A stretch of 64,000 nucleotides of DNA from Anastrepha obliqua (taxonomy: Eukaryota; Arthropoda; Insecta; Diptera; Tephritidae), in the NCBI RefSeq assembly GCF_027943255.1, contig NC_072893.1, positions 89,101,784 through 89,165,783 on the forward strand. The letters are read 5' to 3'. The notes under the pieces were generated by a model, which did not search any database, was not told the origin of the DNA, and saw nothing but the letters and a program-made list of their open reading frames with translations. Position numbers and translations under genes: made by a program. Shown piece by piece: positions 45,065-56,630 of this stretch; the first letter of the stretch is position 1; each line of letters begins with the position of its first letter.

Positions 45065-45715
45065 ATAGTAAAAATACTTTATAAGTACTTCGTTCGAGGC
45101 CCTTGCAAAGTAGTGTTAAAAATATTTTTTTATTAAAGCTCTGTCATCAACAATAATTCCTAGTAGAATTAACCTATCAATGATTTGAATTACAAAATCA
45201 GTCGGTGAATAGTACGTGAGGAAATTTTTTGATTTTGCATTTGTTTGGTTTAATATATTATTTTTATGAATATAGTGTCTATTTCAATTGGCCCACAATA
45301 GTCGGAGATATTTTTTTAATAAATTAAAAAAGGAATAAAAGCTGCCTCTCAATAGGAATTGCAGACCTCCAAGTGTATTTCTGTCCTCACGGCACTTTAA
45401 TGTGAAAAACATAGAGGCGCATAACACTTTCTAAGGTTGGGTGCACTAAACATTATTATCTACTTATAGTATGTATGCGAATACATACATATTCATTTAA
45501 AATCTTAGATACTCTTATAGCTAGTTTCTAACAAACTCTTTCCTTTTTCCATCACTGTTCGTTACTCACAGCATAGAGACAAAAAGTACTTTCTTGCTAG
45601 AAAAGTGGTGCAGTAGTCTCGTGCTTTCAAGTAAAAAACGAGTGCTTGCTTGCAGACGAACATGTAAATTATACACAGATATGCATTAATTACCCTGCAG
45701 GAAAAAATTCTAGTG
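45065..45715. other. Non-coding stretch with a faint SINE trace
   Basis: GCCTCTCAATAGGAATTGCA, GACCTCCAAGTGTATTTCTG at 45,344-45,385 corresponds weakly to the SINE body. The remainder shows no feature. Confidence 0.45.
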
Positions 45716-45723
45716 GTGAACTA

Positions 45724-46880
45724 AAGGGCGATTTTTAAGAGCTATAGGAAAGATTTTCAAAAAAACACACAAAATTCAGAAAAATGGATGAAATTTTTAT
45801 TTAAATCGATTGACCGCGACTGCGCTTCAAATTGTCCACCCGCTTAGTCCAATTTTGGCATACTCTTTTCAATGGTTCGGCCGGTATCTCACATATAAAT
45901 GCTTTAATGTTGTCTTCCAATGCGTTAATTGAAGTAGGCTTGTCTGAATAGACAAGAGCTTTAACATAGCCCCACAAAAAATTAACTAAAGGCGTTGTAT
46001 CGCACGATCTGGGCGGCCAATTGACAGGTCCCGAACGTGAAATAAAATGTTCACCGAACTCACCTCTCAACAAGTCCATTGTTATGCGTGCTGTGTGGCA
46101 TGTGGCACCGTCTTGCTGAAACCACAGCTTACTATTCACAGTTACGTTACGATTCGCAGCATCTTTGAAGAAGTACGGTCCAATGATACCTCCAGCCCAT
46201 AAACCGCACCAAACTGTGACCTTTTCTGGATACATTGGTACAGGTAGCTCATGCAATTCTTCTGGCTGATCTTCACTCCAAAATCGACAATTCTGCTTAT
46301 TTACGTACCCATTGATCCAAAAATGAGCTTCGTCGCTGAACACAATTTCTCGATAAAAAAGTGGATCTTCGGCCAACTTTCCAAGAGCCCATTCACCAAA
46401 AATTCTGCGTTGCGGTAGGTCGTTCGGCTTCAATTCGTGCACCAGCTGTATTTTGAAAGGCTTCACACCTAAATCCTTTCGCAAAATTTTCCACGTTGTT
46501 GAATAACAGAGGCCCAATTGCTGCGAACGCCGACGAATCGATTGATGGTCATAATTAACACTGGCCGATACAGCTACGATATTTTCTTCAGTTCGCACTC
46601 TACGTTAGCGTGTTGGTGGTTTGATGTCCAATAATGTAAATTTGGTTCTAAATTTAGTCACAATAGCTCGAATAGCCGCTTCAGTGGGTCGATTAAACTG
46701 ACCATAAAATGGAAGAAGTGCGCTATAAACTTTCTTCACAGAACACGCATTTTTATAATAAAATTCAATGATTTGCAAGCGTTGTTCGTTTGTAAGACGA
46801 TTCACGGTTAAATTATAGACCAAACTGAAGATGTTTGACAGTGAAACAAAACACAAAACGTGCTAATAAATCACCCAATA
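45724..46880 (-). mobile_element. Tc1/mariner-type element, inactive
   Basis: Ends are partly inverted: GGGCGATTTTTAAGAGC at 45,727 and, complemented, GGGTGATTTATTAGCAC near 46,876. Protein similarity is highest to the copy at 39,914. It carries one transposase pseudogene on the minus strand. Confidence 0.8.
45801..46805 (-). pseudogene. Transposase with one nonsense codon, a deletion and a lost catalytic Asp
   Basis: Starts near 46,805 (VNRLTNEQRLQIIEFYYKNA). A single in-frame TAA at 46,605 (KPPTR*) splits it; the same frame continues to 45,801 with SQQLGLCYSTTWKILRKDLG, IVFSDEAHFWINGYVNKQNC and FQQDGATCHTA. About 20 residues are missing between NVTVNS and LWFQQD. The last catalytic Asp is gone: TTPLVNFLWG where relatives have TPLDYFLWG. 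It is dead by three independent lesions. Confidence 0.85.
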
Positions 46881-46884
46881 TACC

Positions 46885-47455
46885 TAGATATTAAAAAAAT
46901 TTTGTTTAATTTAGTTTTTAATATAGATTTTTTATAGTTTCCATTGTGTACTTAGTTTGATAGGAGGATAGTTCAATTTTTTTTTTACGTTATTAGAAAA
47001 CAGCAAGTAGAACGAAATTAGAACTATTTATTGAATATTGAGCCTTTTGAAACTTAAAAGCACTTTAAAAAATTAAAATAGCCATTTGTTGCCCTCTTTG
47101 CTTATATTTCTTTCGTCTAGCAAACATGTTTGCACTTCTCAATCTGCTTATGAAATTATTTATTGTATACGTATGCTGCTTAGATCCTATAACCCTCCTC
47201 AGTAGGTAGCGCCTATACCAAGAACTATCTAGAATGTATCATGTAAAGCGGTGTGGCAACAAAAAACATATTTTTGCGTTGATGAATGGTTCCCGCAAAG
47301 AAGAAAGCACTGAACATAAATCAGAAAGCATAACGATAAAACATGAGATGATAAATAAAAGTTGAATAGGTATATTAGTGTTTGATGTTGTTTTTGCAAT
47401 TAAGTACTTCGCACTTCGTGTACGAAATTATTACAATCGTATGGAAGATTGCTAT
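46885..47455. other. Non-coding stretch, nothing recognised
   Basis: AT-rich sequence, no feature recognised. Confidence 0.5.
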
Positions 47456-47460
47456 CTGTG

Positions 47461-47570
47461 ATTGTGTTTGTGCACATTTATTTATTTACATTTTTTACAT
47501 AGCGATTCACTATCAAAACGTCAACAGGTCACAATCAAAATGTAAATAAATAAATGTGCACAAACACAAT
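47461..47570. repeat. Perfect 34-bp inverted repeat with 42-nt spacer
   Basis: ATTGTGTTTGTGCACATTTA followed by TTTATTTACATTTT (47,461-47,494) is the exact complement of 47,537-47,570. The spacer contains two similar strings, CACTATCAAAACGT and CACAATCAAAATGT. No coding sequence. Confidence 0.9.
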
Positions 47571-47574
47571 TACA

Positions 47575-47895
47575 AGTAATCACACTTCAAATTAAAAGTA
47601 TTTTCGTATCAACAAATGTTAGAAACTATGAAGATATGGCGCCTTTGGAACTAAAAACGTATAAGGAAGATATTCATAAATTTGAGTACAGATTCGTAGA
47701 CGCTACAGACGTGGCGCATAAAATTATAAAACAATCAAAATAATATCAATTTCACCTTCAGAGTGAAAGCAGCAGAACTGAAGTTTTAGAACAAAATTTT
47801 ACACTATTTTAAATATAACGATAGAAGTAGGCTACCGAACTTTCAAAATACTTCTGGTTAACTTCTTATTATAAGTCCTCCTCTTATACAGCGCT
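47575..47895. other. Non-coding spacer
   Basis: No feature recognised. Confidence 0.5.
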
Positions 47896-47899
47896 GTCC

Positions 47900-48030
47900 A
47901 TCAAACATAAAATCGAAGTTTCCTTTGGTGAAATAAATGCCAAAAGCCTAGAAAATGTACTGAAAGAAGGGATACTGTAAAGCTAGTCGCGGAAATCATT
48001 TAAATGAAATTATGTTTCTTGTTTAATGGC
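47900..48030 (+). mobile_element. C-terminal scrap of the Tc1/mariner-type family
   Basis: The plus strand reads KIEVSFGEINAKSLENVLKE and, across a stop, SRGNHLNEIMF. This matches the C-terminus of the copy at 51,902 (IEVAIHEIGAQTIENVLKN, SRGSHLNDIIF). About 130 bp remain. Confidence 0.65.
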
Positions 48031-48189
48031 CAGATTTGCTCTTTCCAATAGAAAAATATTTTTGTTAGAGAATATTCGTGCGTATTTTATTTATAGCTGA
48101 ATTTCATTAAGCTTCCAGAAATTCTCCTACAGCGACCACCCCGTACTTGTCCTAAGACAGGGTAATGCCTCCACTCTAAATTTAAGTCG

Positions 48190-48425
48190 AACATGATTTA
48201 TGGCTAAAATGTTAGCCATGATTTATGTGGTCGTTGTTCAGACATGAGTGCGATTGCATTGTTCTTTTTCGTATATCACGAACACAATCTCAGTTTTTTC
48301 GTAAATAAACCGGTGTCATAACCCCAATTACTATCAAATCAGCTGATTCCTTCAAAATCGCTGAGAGCCAGCTAGCAACCTGATGTTGGCCATGGCTCTG
48401 TATTCTGTACATCATGGCTGATAAT
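48190..48425 (+). repeat. Dispersed repeat, copy 3
   Basis: Contains CGTATATCACGAACACAATC, TCAGTTTTTTCG, ATCAAATCAGCTGATTCC, TTCAAAATCGCTGAGAGCCA and GTATTCTGTACATCATGG, in the same order as copies at 10.2 and 25.5 kb. Confidence 0.6.
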
Positions 48426-48429
48426 ATCA

Positions 48430-48880
48430 CATACCTATATTAACATATGAGATGCGTCATGCTAAATTCCCTAAACTCGGCTCCACTTACTTATCATATT
48501 TAAGTACAACTATCAGAAAAAACGCAGTTTCCTCTTTTACTATGCCATGCGTATTTATGTTTGTATAATCGTATTATGAAAGAAGAGCCAAATATAGTAG
48601 GTGGCTGCTACCTTATCTTACGTTTCAATATGTTCCACTTCAAAAAGTCTAATTAGTAGGAAATTTACATTTATAAACTAATAAAAGTAATACGTTTTGG
48701 CTGTGCGTGAAAAATAAATTAAAAAATACTTTAGCGATAAGAACCTGATTTGCAGTACGCTAAATTTATTAAGGTAATTAAGTACACAGCATGAAAGGAG
48801 AATAGGAAAAGTAAACTAAAGTGTTGTTCAATATATTATTCTCATTAATTATCTGAGGAGTTCACTTTTCGATCTAGTAT
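48430..48880. other. Non-coding stretch, nothing recognised
   Basis: AT-rich sequence, no feature recognised. Confidence 0.5.
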
Positions 48881-48884
48881 CGGG

Positions 48885-49170
48885 TGTTTTTTTTTTAGCT
48901 GCATGAGAACTGTCAATATTGTTAACTTTGACAGCTGAGATGGCAAATTGTGTTGGCGTTTCCGTTCAGCAAGGTTTGGCAAGTCAACACGAATCTTTTA
49001 ATGCCTGAACAGCGCTTCCAAATCGTGGAAATTTATTTAAAAACAATAAATTTGTTCACGAAGTTCATAGAGCTCTGAGCATCATCGGTCTCGAAATAAA
49101 GAAGGAGTTGCCGTTACGGTAAATAACGATCGCTATCGAGCCATGCTGAATGAAATTTGTTTCTAGTACT
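48885..49170 (+). mobile_element. Internally deleted Tc1/mariner-type element
   Basis: Left end CGGGTGTTTTTTTTTTAGCT, then MPEQRFQIVEIYLKTINLF at 49,001 (transposase start). After a frameshift the sequence jumps to AVTVNNDRYRAMLNE, which in the full protein lies about 230 residues later. No right terminus was identified. A SINE begins 35 bp downstream. Confidence 0.7.
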
Positions 49171-49203
49171 CTCATACTCTCAAAAAATTAAAAAAATAAA
49201 TGA

Positions 49204-49512
49204 ATAATTGGCGCGTACACCCTTTTTGGTTGTTTGGCCGAGCTCCTCCTCCCATTTGTGGCGTGCGTCTTGATGTTGCTCCACAACTAGAGGGGCCTAC
49301 AGTTTTAAGCCGACTCCGAATGCCAAATGTTTTTTATGAGAACCTTTTTCAAAGCAAAAATGCACTCGGAGGTTTGCCATTGCCTGCCGCGAGGCGACGC
49401 TATTAGAAAAAACTTTTTCTGTCATTTTGATGTTCCATGCACAAAGATTCAAACCTACGCACTTTCGAATGGTAGTCACGTCCCAAACCATTCGGCTACG
49501 GCGACCGCCATT
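49204..49512 (-). repeat. tRNA-derived SINE, full-length copy
   Basis: On the minus strand: head GGCGGTCGCCGTAGCCGAAT (A-box), GTAGGTTTGAATCTTTGTGC (degraded B-box), linker CATGGAACATCAAAATGACAG, body and tail ending CGCGCCAATTATT. The linker belongs to the same type as the copies at 32.2 and 43.9 kb. Confidence 0.85.
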
Positions 49513-49739
49513 CTCAAGAGGTTAGTCATAACAAAAATATTATCTAATCTCGGACGATTTTCTTTAAATATTTGAGATTAGATGAGGTGCTCGGCGATAG
49601 TTTATGTAACATTAGTAAACAATTATGAACCTCTGAAAATTTAAGAAAACCATATCAGAGCTATCTCAAAACCTCACTTCGTGAATTGGAAAACCCTTGA
49701 ACACTTGAAAATATTGCTGAAAAATATGTACATACATCC

Positions 49740-50330
49740 CCACACCATGACACTCCCACCTCCAGTGTACTTACTATATTGCATTTATCGAATTCGGTAT
49801 TGGGTTTTTTCAAGTTTGACTCAAAACCTTCCATCCGATTGAAAAATATTGAACTCACTTTTGTCGCTAAAAATGGCGTTGCTCCAGAAATCAAGAGACT
49901 TAGTTTTATATTCCTTTGCGAACTCTGTCCATTTTTTTATTGACATCGGTGATGAGTGCTTTCCTTCGAGCCATTTGCGAGCTATACCCGGCACATTTCA
50001 TGGCCCCGCGAACTATTTTCGGATGGACTTCTTTATTAATCTCTTCAAGAACTTCTGCTAACACTTATAGTACATTGATGTAGTTTTTGGATTCTTTTTT
50101 ATTTTACCTTGTTATATGGCGTTCATCACTGAGGGTCATTTTGCGAGGTCTTCCAGTATGAGGTCGGCTCTTTAGATTTGTTTGCCCTTTAAAACGTTTT
50201 ATTATGCTATAAAAAATAAAATGACTTCGATTCAGCTATTGCCCGATTTCTGCACATGATTTGACCTCATTGTGGATATGCAAAATTATTTTTCTTTCAG
50301 CTTCAGTTGTGTCTGCTTATTTCCGTATGT
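49740..50330 (-). mobile_element. Tc1-like transposase remnant
   Basis: Minus strand, in order: RFKGQTNLKSRPHTGRPRKM and TLSDERHI near 50,130-50,190 (DNA-binding linker, GRPRK), then VHPKIVRGAMKCAGYSSQMA and RRKALI near 49,980-50,040, then FAKEYKTKSLDFWSNAIFSD and KSEFNIFQSDGR near 49,830-49,930. These match the Tc1 blocks GRPRKLTxRD, GYxxRxARKKP and FSDESKFNIFGSDG; the first catalytic Asp is present. Frames change at least twice. The second half of the protein is missing. Confidence 0.78.
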
Positions 50331-50334
50331 ATTA

Positions 50335-51895
50335 ATAACGCGAGAGCTAGACTTGAAATGCCCAAATAAGCTGAGTTTCGAATGATCATATTCATAACGG
50401 GACTTATTCAAAAGCATAGGTTGCTTTGTTAGACAAATCAATTCACTTAATTTTTAAAATTCATATTGTGTTTGGATAATTTCGTCCCTTGAAAATATGA
50501 GGAGTCGTATGATTTTATTTTTGGAGTACAATTTTGTTAAGTTTATGTTAGTTTTAAATAAACAAAAAATTTGTGTATTTTTCTTAGAATAAAATTTTTA
50601 ATTACATTATTTTTTTCTTGTATCCAAAATTAGTTGTTGTGTGAATAATTTTGTCCGTGTGTGTATGGGTGCGCATGTGTACGAATGGTTCAGGCAAGAA
50701 GGTATTGTATTTATATTGGGTTAAATGCATATTTTAACAAATAATTTGCGATCCATTGAGGTTTCCATTAACGAACATCTTTTGTATAATGTCTTAATGA
50801 CAAATCAACTGATAATTGTTATCATTTAAATAGCATCCGAAAACCACATACAAGATTTCACTTATCAACGTTATTTTTGTATTGGCAGTAATAATTAACT
50901 GCCTCGTGTACTGATGAATTATTTTCCAATATTTTTCATGTCATATTTAAAATCCCTGTGAAAGACAGGGGATTAAAAAAATATCCGATCATAGGCGCAA
51001 TTTAATTTCAAAAAGCGAAAAGTGGAAAGTGTTGGCTATCGCAGTGAACATTGAAAAATTAATTTACATGCTTTTTGAAAATTCGAAGTGGGTTTCGAAA
51101 AGTATTTTAGTTGAAAGTAATTTCCTCAGTTTCACAGGCTTACCATCCGTGATGGCTATTTTTCGTATATTAGTTCACACGCTGTTGGAAAATTATAAGA
51201 CCAATCAAACATTGGCATCTGCTGCCAGCCGGTATGTGTTTCAATGAAACGTTCTTCTATAAAACAGTTCAAACAATTTATTAACGTAACGGAGCAGCTT
51301 TGGAAAGCAAAAAAAACTAGTTGGACACGAGTCATAAATTAGATATTATAAAAACTCTATTCATACTTAAAACAATTTTTTTTTTTTTGAAAAAATTAGA
51401 TTCAAAATTGTCCCATTCCTTGACAATTGCAGTATTTTGTGTGTTAAGGATTTTCTGTATATATGCGGTGCACATGGAAATACTTATTGGCTAACAACAC
51501 GAGCCCATATTTCATTTCGTCCTATGAGTTTGCCACAGAGTGTAAAAAAATGTGTATGTAACTGCATGACATTATTGATAGCCCGTTTATTTTTTGTCAA
51601 AATTACACAGATCTGTACTTCATACATTCATACTTATGTGTATATATTATACATATACACATGGCGGAAGCAGAATTACGACTACATGCCGTCCATGTGT
51701 GGCTCACGTGTTTGATATTCTACATACACAGTCATGGAAGTTATGACTGTGAAAAATATTCACTTTCGTTGTCTGATTTGATAGTCAATGCAATCAGGCA
51801 ACGCTTACTCAGGCCGAATGATATGATGGCTCATTTCTAGGTGAATACATGCGGCCAGAGCATAACAAGTTCGAAGTCCTTACTAAAATAGTTGT
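50335..51895. other. Non-coding stretch, nothing recognised
   Basis: AT-rich. GTGTTTGGATAATTTCGTCC at 50,470 and GTGTGAATAATTTTGTCCG at 50,640 are similar direct strings that may be Tc1-type ends. Short frames at 51,029 and 51,437 have no recognised content. Confidence 0.45.
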
Positions 51896-51901
51896 GAAGT
51901 A

Positions 51902-52568
51902 CAGGGTGGGCCATATAGCGTTTGCTTTTTCAACCACCTATTTTTTTGAGAATGGTAACACAAATGACATGTCAAATGTGTTCATAATTTACTTAAAGGT
52001 TTGACATTTACGAAATGAAACGCTATACGCTTGAATAAAGTTGGGAAATATTGAAAACCTATTTCCAAAGTGGTGAGTCTTCTTCTTCTTCCACGGTTAC
52101 AGTAAATGGCGAGCGTTACCGTGACATGCTCAACGAGTTTTTGTTTCCAAAAATTGAAGAGGATGACATGGACGACATTTGGTTTCAACAGGACGGTGCA
52201 ACTTGTCACACTGCCAAATTCACACTCGAACCGCCTCGGAGCTGTGATTTAAGCCCGTTGGACTATTTTTTGTAGGGAGCCGTTAAGGACAAATGCTATG
52301 CGAACCATCCAGAGACGATTGATGCTTTAAAACACGAAATCGAAGTTGCCATTCATGAAATTGGAGCCCAAACAATCGAAAATGTGCTTAAAAATTGGGT
52401 TGATCGAATGGCCTACTGTAAAGCCAGTCGTGGCAGTCATTTGAACGATATTATTTTTCATTCATAAATGACAACGTGCAATCTTCAAAATAAAAAAAAA
52501 GTTTGAAAAAATATTGATAAGTTTGTTTTTATAGCCGATTCTAAAAGCAAATTTTACATGGCCCACCC
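51902..52568 (+). mobile_element. Internally deleted Tc1/mariner-type element with both ends
   Basis: TA-CAGGGTGGGCCATATAGCG at the left and CATGGCCCACCC-TA at the right are inverted. The transposase starts MKRYTLE* (52,016), with TAA where relatives have Gln, and WEILKTYFQSGESSSSS follows. It then jumps to TVTVNGERYRDMLNEFLFPK, omitting about 200 residues including the first catalytic Asp. FQQDGATCHTA and SPLDYFL* follow; a TAG stands where Trp is expected. The C-terminus ends SHLNDIIFHS at 52,467. Confidence 0.85.
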
Positions 52569-52569
52569 T

Positions 52570-53515
52570 ATATTAACAAGGAAACACCTCTATCAGAAAA
52601 ATACTCACAAAATCCGGAAGATAAAAATATCTTTTTACTGCCAGGTCAACCTTCAGAAAGAAATGTGACTAAATTATTTGCCAAGTCGTATAAACCACGT
52701 TGTTGCAGTTGTTGTAGCAGTTCATCAAGTCAGTACGGTATAGTCACCGATCGGCAGGTCTTGAAGGATATGGCTACACTAGTTTATTTAAAGAAGTGAA
52801 TGGTACTGAATTTGAAATTTTTTCTAAACAGCATGCGGTCGCTGGTGTTTCTCGCAGGCATTTTTCTTGTATAGCAACGTCAGTTTCGCTATTTAATAGC
52901 CACTTCTTCTCGTATTACTTACACACAGCTGTGAACATCCATTTTTTTCTTTCGTCAAATCAGCATTTTTATATTCACAACACTTTTTTCACAACCTAAG
53001 GAACAGTTTCTGTGTAAAAAAATAATTTGGTTTAGTTGATATTTTATTAAAATTTCTTTTTTTTTAAGAAAGAACATTAAATGATGGAGCAAAAATTGCA
53101 GTATTTCAGATAATTTCAATTTATAGACAATTACTTTGAAAATAATTCTGAACCCATATTTAGTTTTATCGATGATGTTAATCTTTAGATGCGTTGCCTT
53201 ATTTTTTATGGCTAGAACACATCTTTCTTCAATGGAGTCAGCAAGACGGCGACCTCTTTCTAATGGAATTTTATATACAATAGTATTACCCCTTTTGAGT
53301 TACTTCCCACCGATCTTTATTATTTTTTTTTCGATCTTTATTATTTATTTTTTTATTAACATCAGTCTACAAAGAATGAGGTCTTGCAAATGCGTTAGCC
53401 ACTACATAACCTCAATCTTATTATCCCCAAACCATTACTTTACCCCTTAATTGATTTGTTTTGGATCGTTGTTTTGATGCAGGATCTATTTTAGTAGAAT
53501 TTCATATTCGCCATA
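52570..53515. other. Non-coding stretch, nothing recognised
   Basis: A GTTGTTGCAGTTGTTGTAGC run at 52,700 resembles the complement of LINE CAA tails but has no LINE next to it. The 104-codon frame at 53,136 has no recognised content. Confidence 0.45.
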
Positions 53516-53529
53516 AGGGAACATGCCAC

Positions 53530-54222
53530 CTTGATCAAAAAGTTCCTGGAATACTTATGGTATATTTCCCATCAACTGCAACCTATATATGCCATCATTT
53601 GATCCAGCTCTCGAAACATTTCTGGAACTCTAATTTCGGTGTAGCCATCGGAGTCGTCTTCGGTTTTTCTATTACTTTTTTCCGACTGTTAAAGTTCCAA
53701 AATGGTTCCCCGTAGTGGTTGTTTGACTCGATCAAACAGAAAAAAATAATAGAAAGCCATATCAGGTGATTCCGATGGCTGTGTCATCTTATTTGTTTCG
53801 TTCTTGGTCAAAAATTCACGGATAATTAGGGCTCTGTAGAACGGTGCGTTATCATGGAGCAAAATCCATGAGGTGTTTTCTCACAAATTCTTTCTTTTTT
53901 GGTGAATTGCTTCACGTAAACGTCTCAAAATGCCCAAAAAATAGTCCCCATTAACAGTCTGACCTTCTGGAAAAAATACCAGAGCTCTCAACTCACTCGC
54001 CTGATATCTGGATTACGTATCGTACTCATAAACCTACGTCTCGTCTCCAGTAATGATGCGTTTCATGAATATTGGGTAGAATTCAGTCTTGAAAACATGA
54101 ATTACAAAGAATCTTAATCACGGATGAGGCATCGTAATAAAATACTTATAATAATAAAAACAGAACTCAAATGAGTTGATTTAGAGCGTCCCCTGCCGGT
54201 TGGTCCGGGAACTTTTTGAGAT
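53530..54222 (-). mobile_element. D34D-type mariner remnant
   Basis: Minus strand, in order: IITGDETWVYEYDT near 54,040, VFFPEGQTVNGDYFLGILRR and LREAIHQKR near 53,900-53,990, WILLHDNAPFYRALIIREFL near 53,820-53,880, then SPDMAFYYFFLF near 53,750. The first two catalytic Asp are present; the third (normally PCDFFLF) is Tyr. TCAAAAAGTTCCTGGA at 53,534 and, inverted, TCCGGGAACTTTTTGA at 54,204 are probably the terminal repeats. Stops and frameshifts interrupt it and the N-terminal third is missing. Confidence 0.82.
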
Positions 54223-54224
54223 AA

Positions 54225-56610
54225 GATAAAAAATGTCCGTTAAAAATATTTTCTGTGTTTTATTTCCATTTATGCTTCCTCATCTCTAAATCAATTTGTT
54301 CATAGCAACTGTATTTATAAACTCGCAGGTAATTCCATGATATGATCGCTTAGTATTTTGCAATGGAGACAAATAACAAATATCGCACAAATCTGTTTGC
54401 TGTTTTGGTGAATTTCGTCCTGATAAGTTTATTTTCATCTTTTTTTTTGTTTTATCTCTCTTAATTTCTAGCATATCATTTTTCGTAATAACCATTAGTA
54501 CTTCAGTTGTATATCTCCAGTTCCAAACTATTCTATTAATATAAATATGGATGTGTTAACAATATCACTTAGCAACGTTGTTTCCATGTCAAAATGTTGT
54601 AGATCTATTTGAGTATTGTGAGAAGTTCTAGCCTTTTTTTCTACAGCCAGCAAACTCCATTAGAACGCAATGTTAAATTTTTTTCGTTTCTCCTACATCG
54701 ATCATTTCATAAAAAGCGGGAAGAATCCAGTTGTACGAACTTCACTGACCAACAATAGTTACTGAACACTACCAAAGAGGATATCTTCAGGTTCAACTTC
54801 GCCGAAGACAGTATTAATCCAGGTGGTTTGCATTTGTTTACAGTGAGTTGAAGTTTTAAAATTTTGGACGAAAGTACAAATAGTTTAACAAAAATATTAA
54901 TATACCTGTAAAACGACTTCAAATATAATTTCTGTCTTCAGACTGCTTTGGTAGAATTTAACGAGGAATTTCTAGTAGTTCTTTTTAACCCTCTACCCCT
55001 AACGTGATGTACATTTTTAACCCTTTCTCAAACATGTATAATGAAAGCTTAGTAAAAAAAGCAGTTAACGATTAAAACGTTGCACAGAAATTTTTAGCAG
55101 ATAATTTTACGGGAGGTAACCGAAGATAAAAAACTCGCACGGTTCAAATAAGCGCACAAGAAAACTTTCTCCAAGCTCCGAGCCTCTGAGGAATAGAAAG
55201 ATAATCGATTTGTAAGAAAATATTATATTATATTATATATTATATAATAAATTTTTTTGACTTACTGACATATAAAAATAGTGTGAAGTATTTTTTGCGA
55301 ATAAAGTAGATACCAGGTTGTCTTGAGGATGTAGTTTTTTGCGGCAACTACAAAAAACTCAGACCCTCTGGATTACTGTCTCCGCCTTTGAGATATCCTA
55401 CGGCATATATATAACTTCATAATAACCATTGACGAAATTAAAAATGCTTACAAAATGATTTTGCCTTAAAGTTCTTGTTATTAAAAATGCCGAATCGTTG
55501 TTGCTTACTTCATCACAACAAATCTTATTTCAAAACAATAAAAAATATACAATCAAGGAATCGGAGACTATATTAAATAAGAAAGAACATATGTAAGTCG
55601 AATACAACAACCTTAGAGTAAATGGATCTAAGAAAGAAGAATTAAATTTTGAAGCAAAATATACTCTTAATAGCCGACCTTTAATAACGGCATTCATGGG
55701 TAGTTGACAGTCCGTTATTTACAACAACAAAAAACATAAAATATTCCCCATAACATTTTAGGGAATGCTATTTAAGCGCCAGTGCGCGATCGGATGTAAG
55801 TCCGGGTCATTTCAATAATGTAAAAGTGGCTGTGGGAGGAACAATTGGTAGTTTGTTGGCTCCATTCAAGTTGCTGAAATTCATATTTGAGCTCAAGAAG
55901 GAGACTATAGATATGTCTAGGAGTCAGCTCGATTTCTAGCAGAGGGTTTCTGGTGTGGTATCTGCAGTAGGAACCCAAACTGCTCGCTAAACAAAATTTT
56001 ATGCTCCTTGGGAAAGAGCATAATAGTTTCACTGTGGAAATGGTATTCAGGTGGTATCAGGAGACGCTCGAATTGGAGTAACATAATCAAATACCGGCTA
56101 GCTTGACTTCCTTCGTCCAACTTGTAAATAGAGTGGACGTTGTTTTGATAGGAGAGAGTGTAAGGCTTCTATGGTGAAGAATCGTGAAAACTCGCAGAGG
56201 CAACATTTCACTTTTGAACACACATTTATCAATGTCATCAAGCTGTTGTCAGTAAGTGAGGCTAGGAGAACTCTTTCTGGTGGTTTGGCTTCGAGATGTA
56301 GAAGCTATCAGATAGTAGCCTCTTTCTTTAGCAGAGGCAGTACGAATCAATGACAGGCAATGCTATTTATCCTCCCGCACATTAAAAACTTAAAAGGCGG
56401 ATTGATATGATTTCAATTTAATTTCTTACTTTTGTTTAGTTCTTGTTTTAATAATTTTGAAATAAGTCTTACTGTGATGAACTGAGTATGTTGAGAATAT
56501 TGAAAATTTTATTAATTTTTCATTTTTTTCTTTTTGTTACCCTTGTCTTAACTTTCATTCAGAAATAAAATATATAATTAACAACAAGATTTCTACTCCT
56601 AATTTCTTTC
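54225..56610. other. Intergenic stretch upstream of the asparaginase gene
   Basis: AT-rich, with an A/T-only microsatellite at 55,228-55,255. The 55,760-56,360 patch has balanced composition and frames on both strands (minus 55,772-56,120; plus 56,171-56,353), but no domain was recognised. The promoter and first non-coding exon of the asparaginase gene should lie in or left of this stretch; I could not place them. Confidence 0.45.
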
Positions 56611-56612
56611 AG

Positions 56613-56630
56613 TGAATTTTTTCCCAAAAC
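56613..56630 (+). other. 5' UTR segment behind a splice acceptor
   Basis: CTAATTTCTTTCAG/TGAATT is a good splice acceptor 18 bp before the start codon, implying an upstream non-coding exon. The start context is CAAAACATG, a good fly Kozak sequence. Confidence 0.55.

Noticed and set aside
47461..47570. Rho-independent style terminator or CRISPR-like repeat
   Set aside because: The genome is eukaryotic, the repeat occurs only once as an inverted pair, and there is no array.
52690..52790. LINE 3' end marked by the GTTGTTGCAGTTGTTG run
   Set aside because: No LINE coding sequence or target duplication adjoins it; it may be simple sequence.
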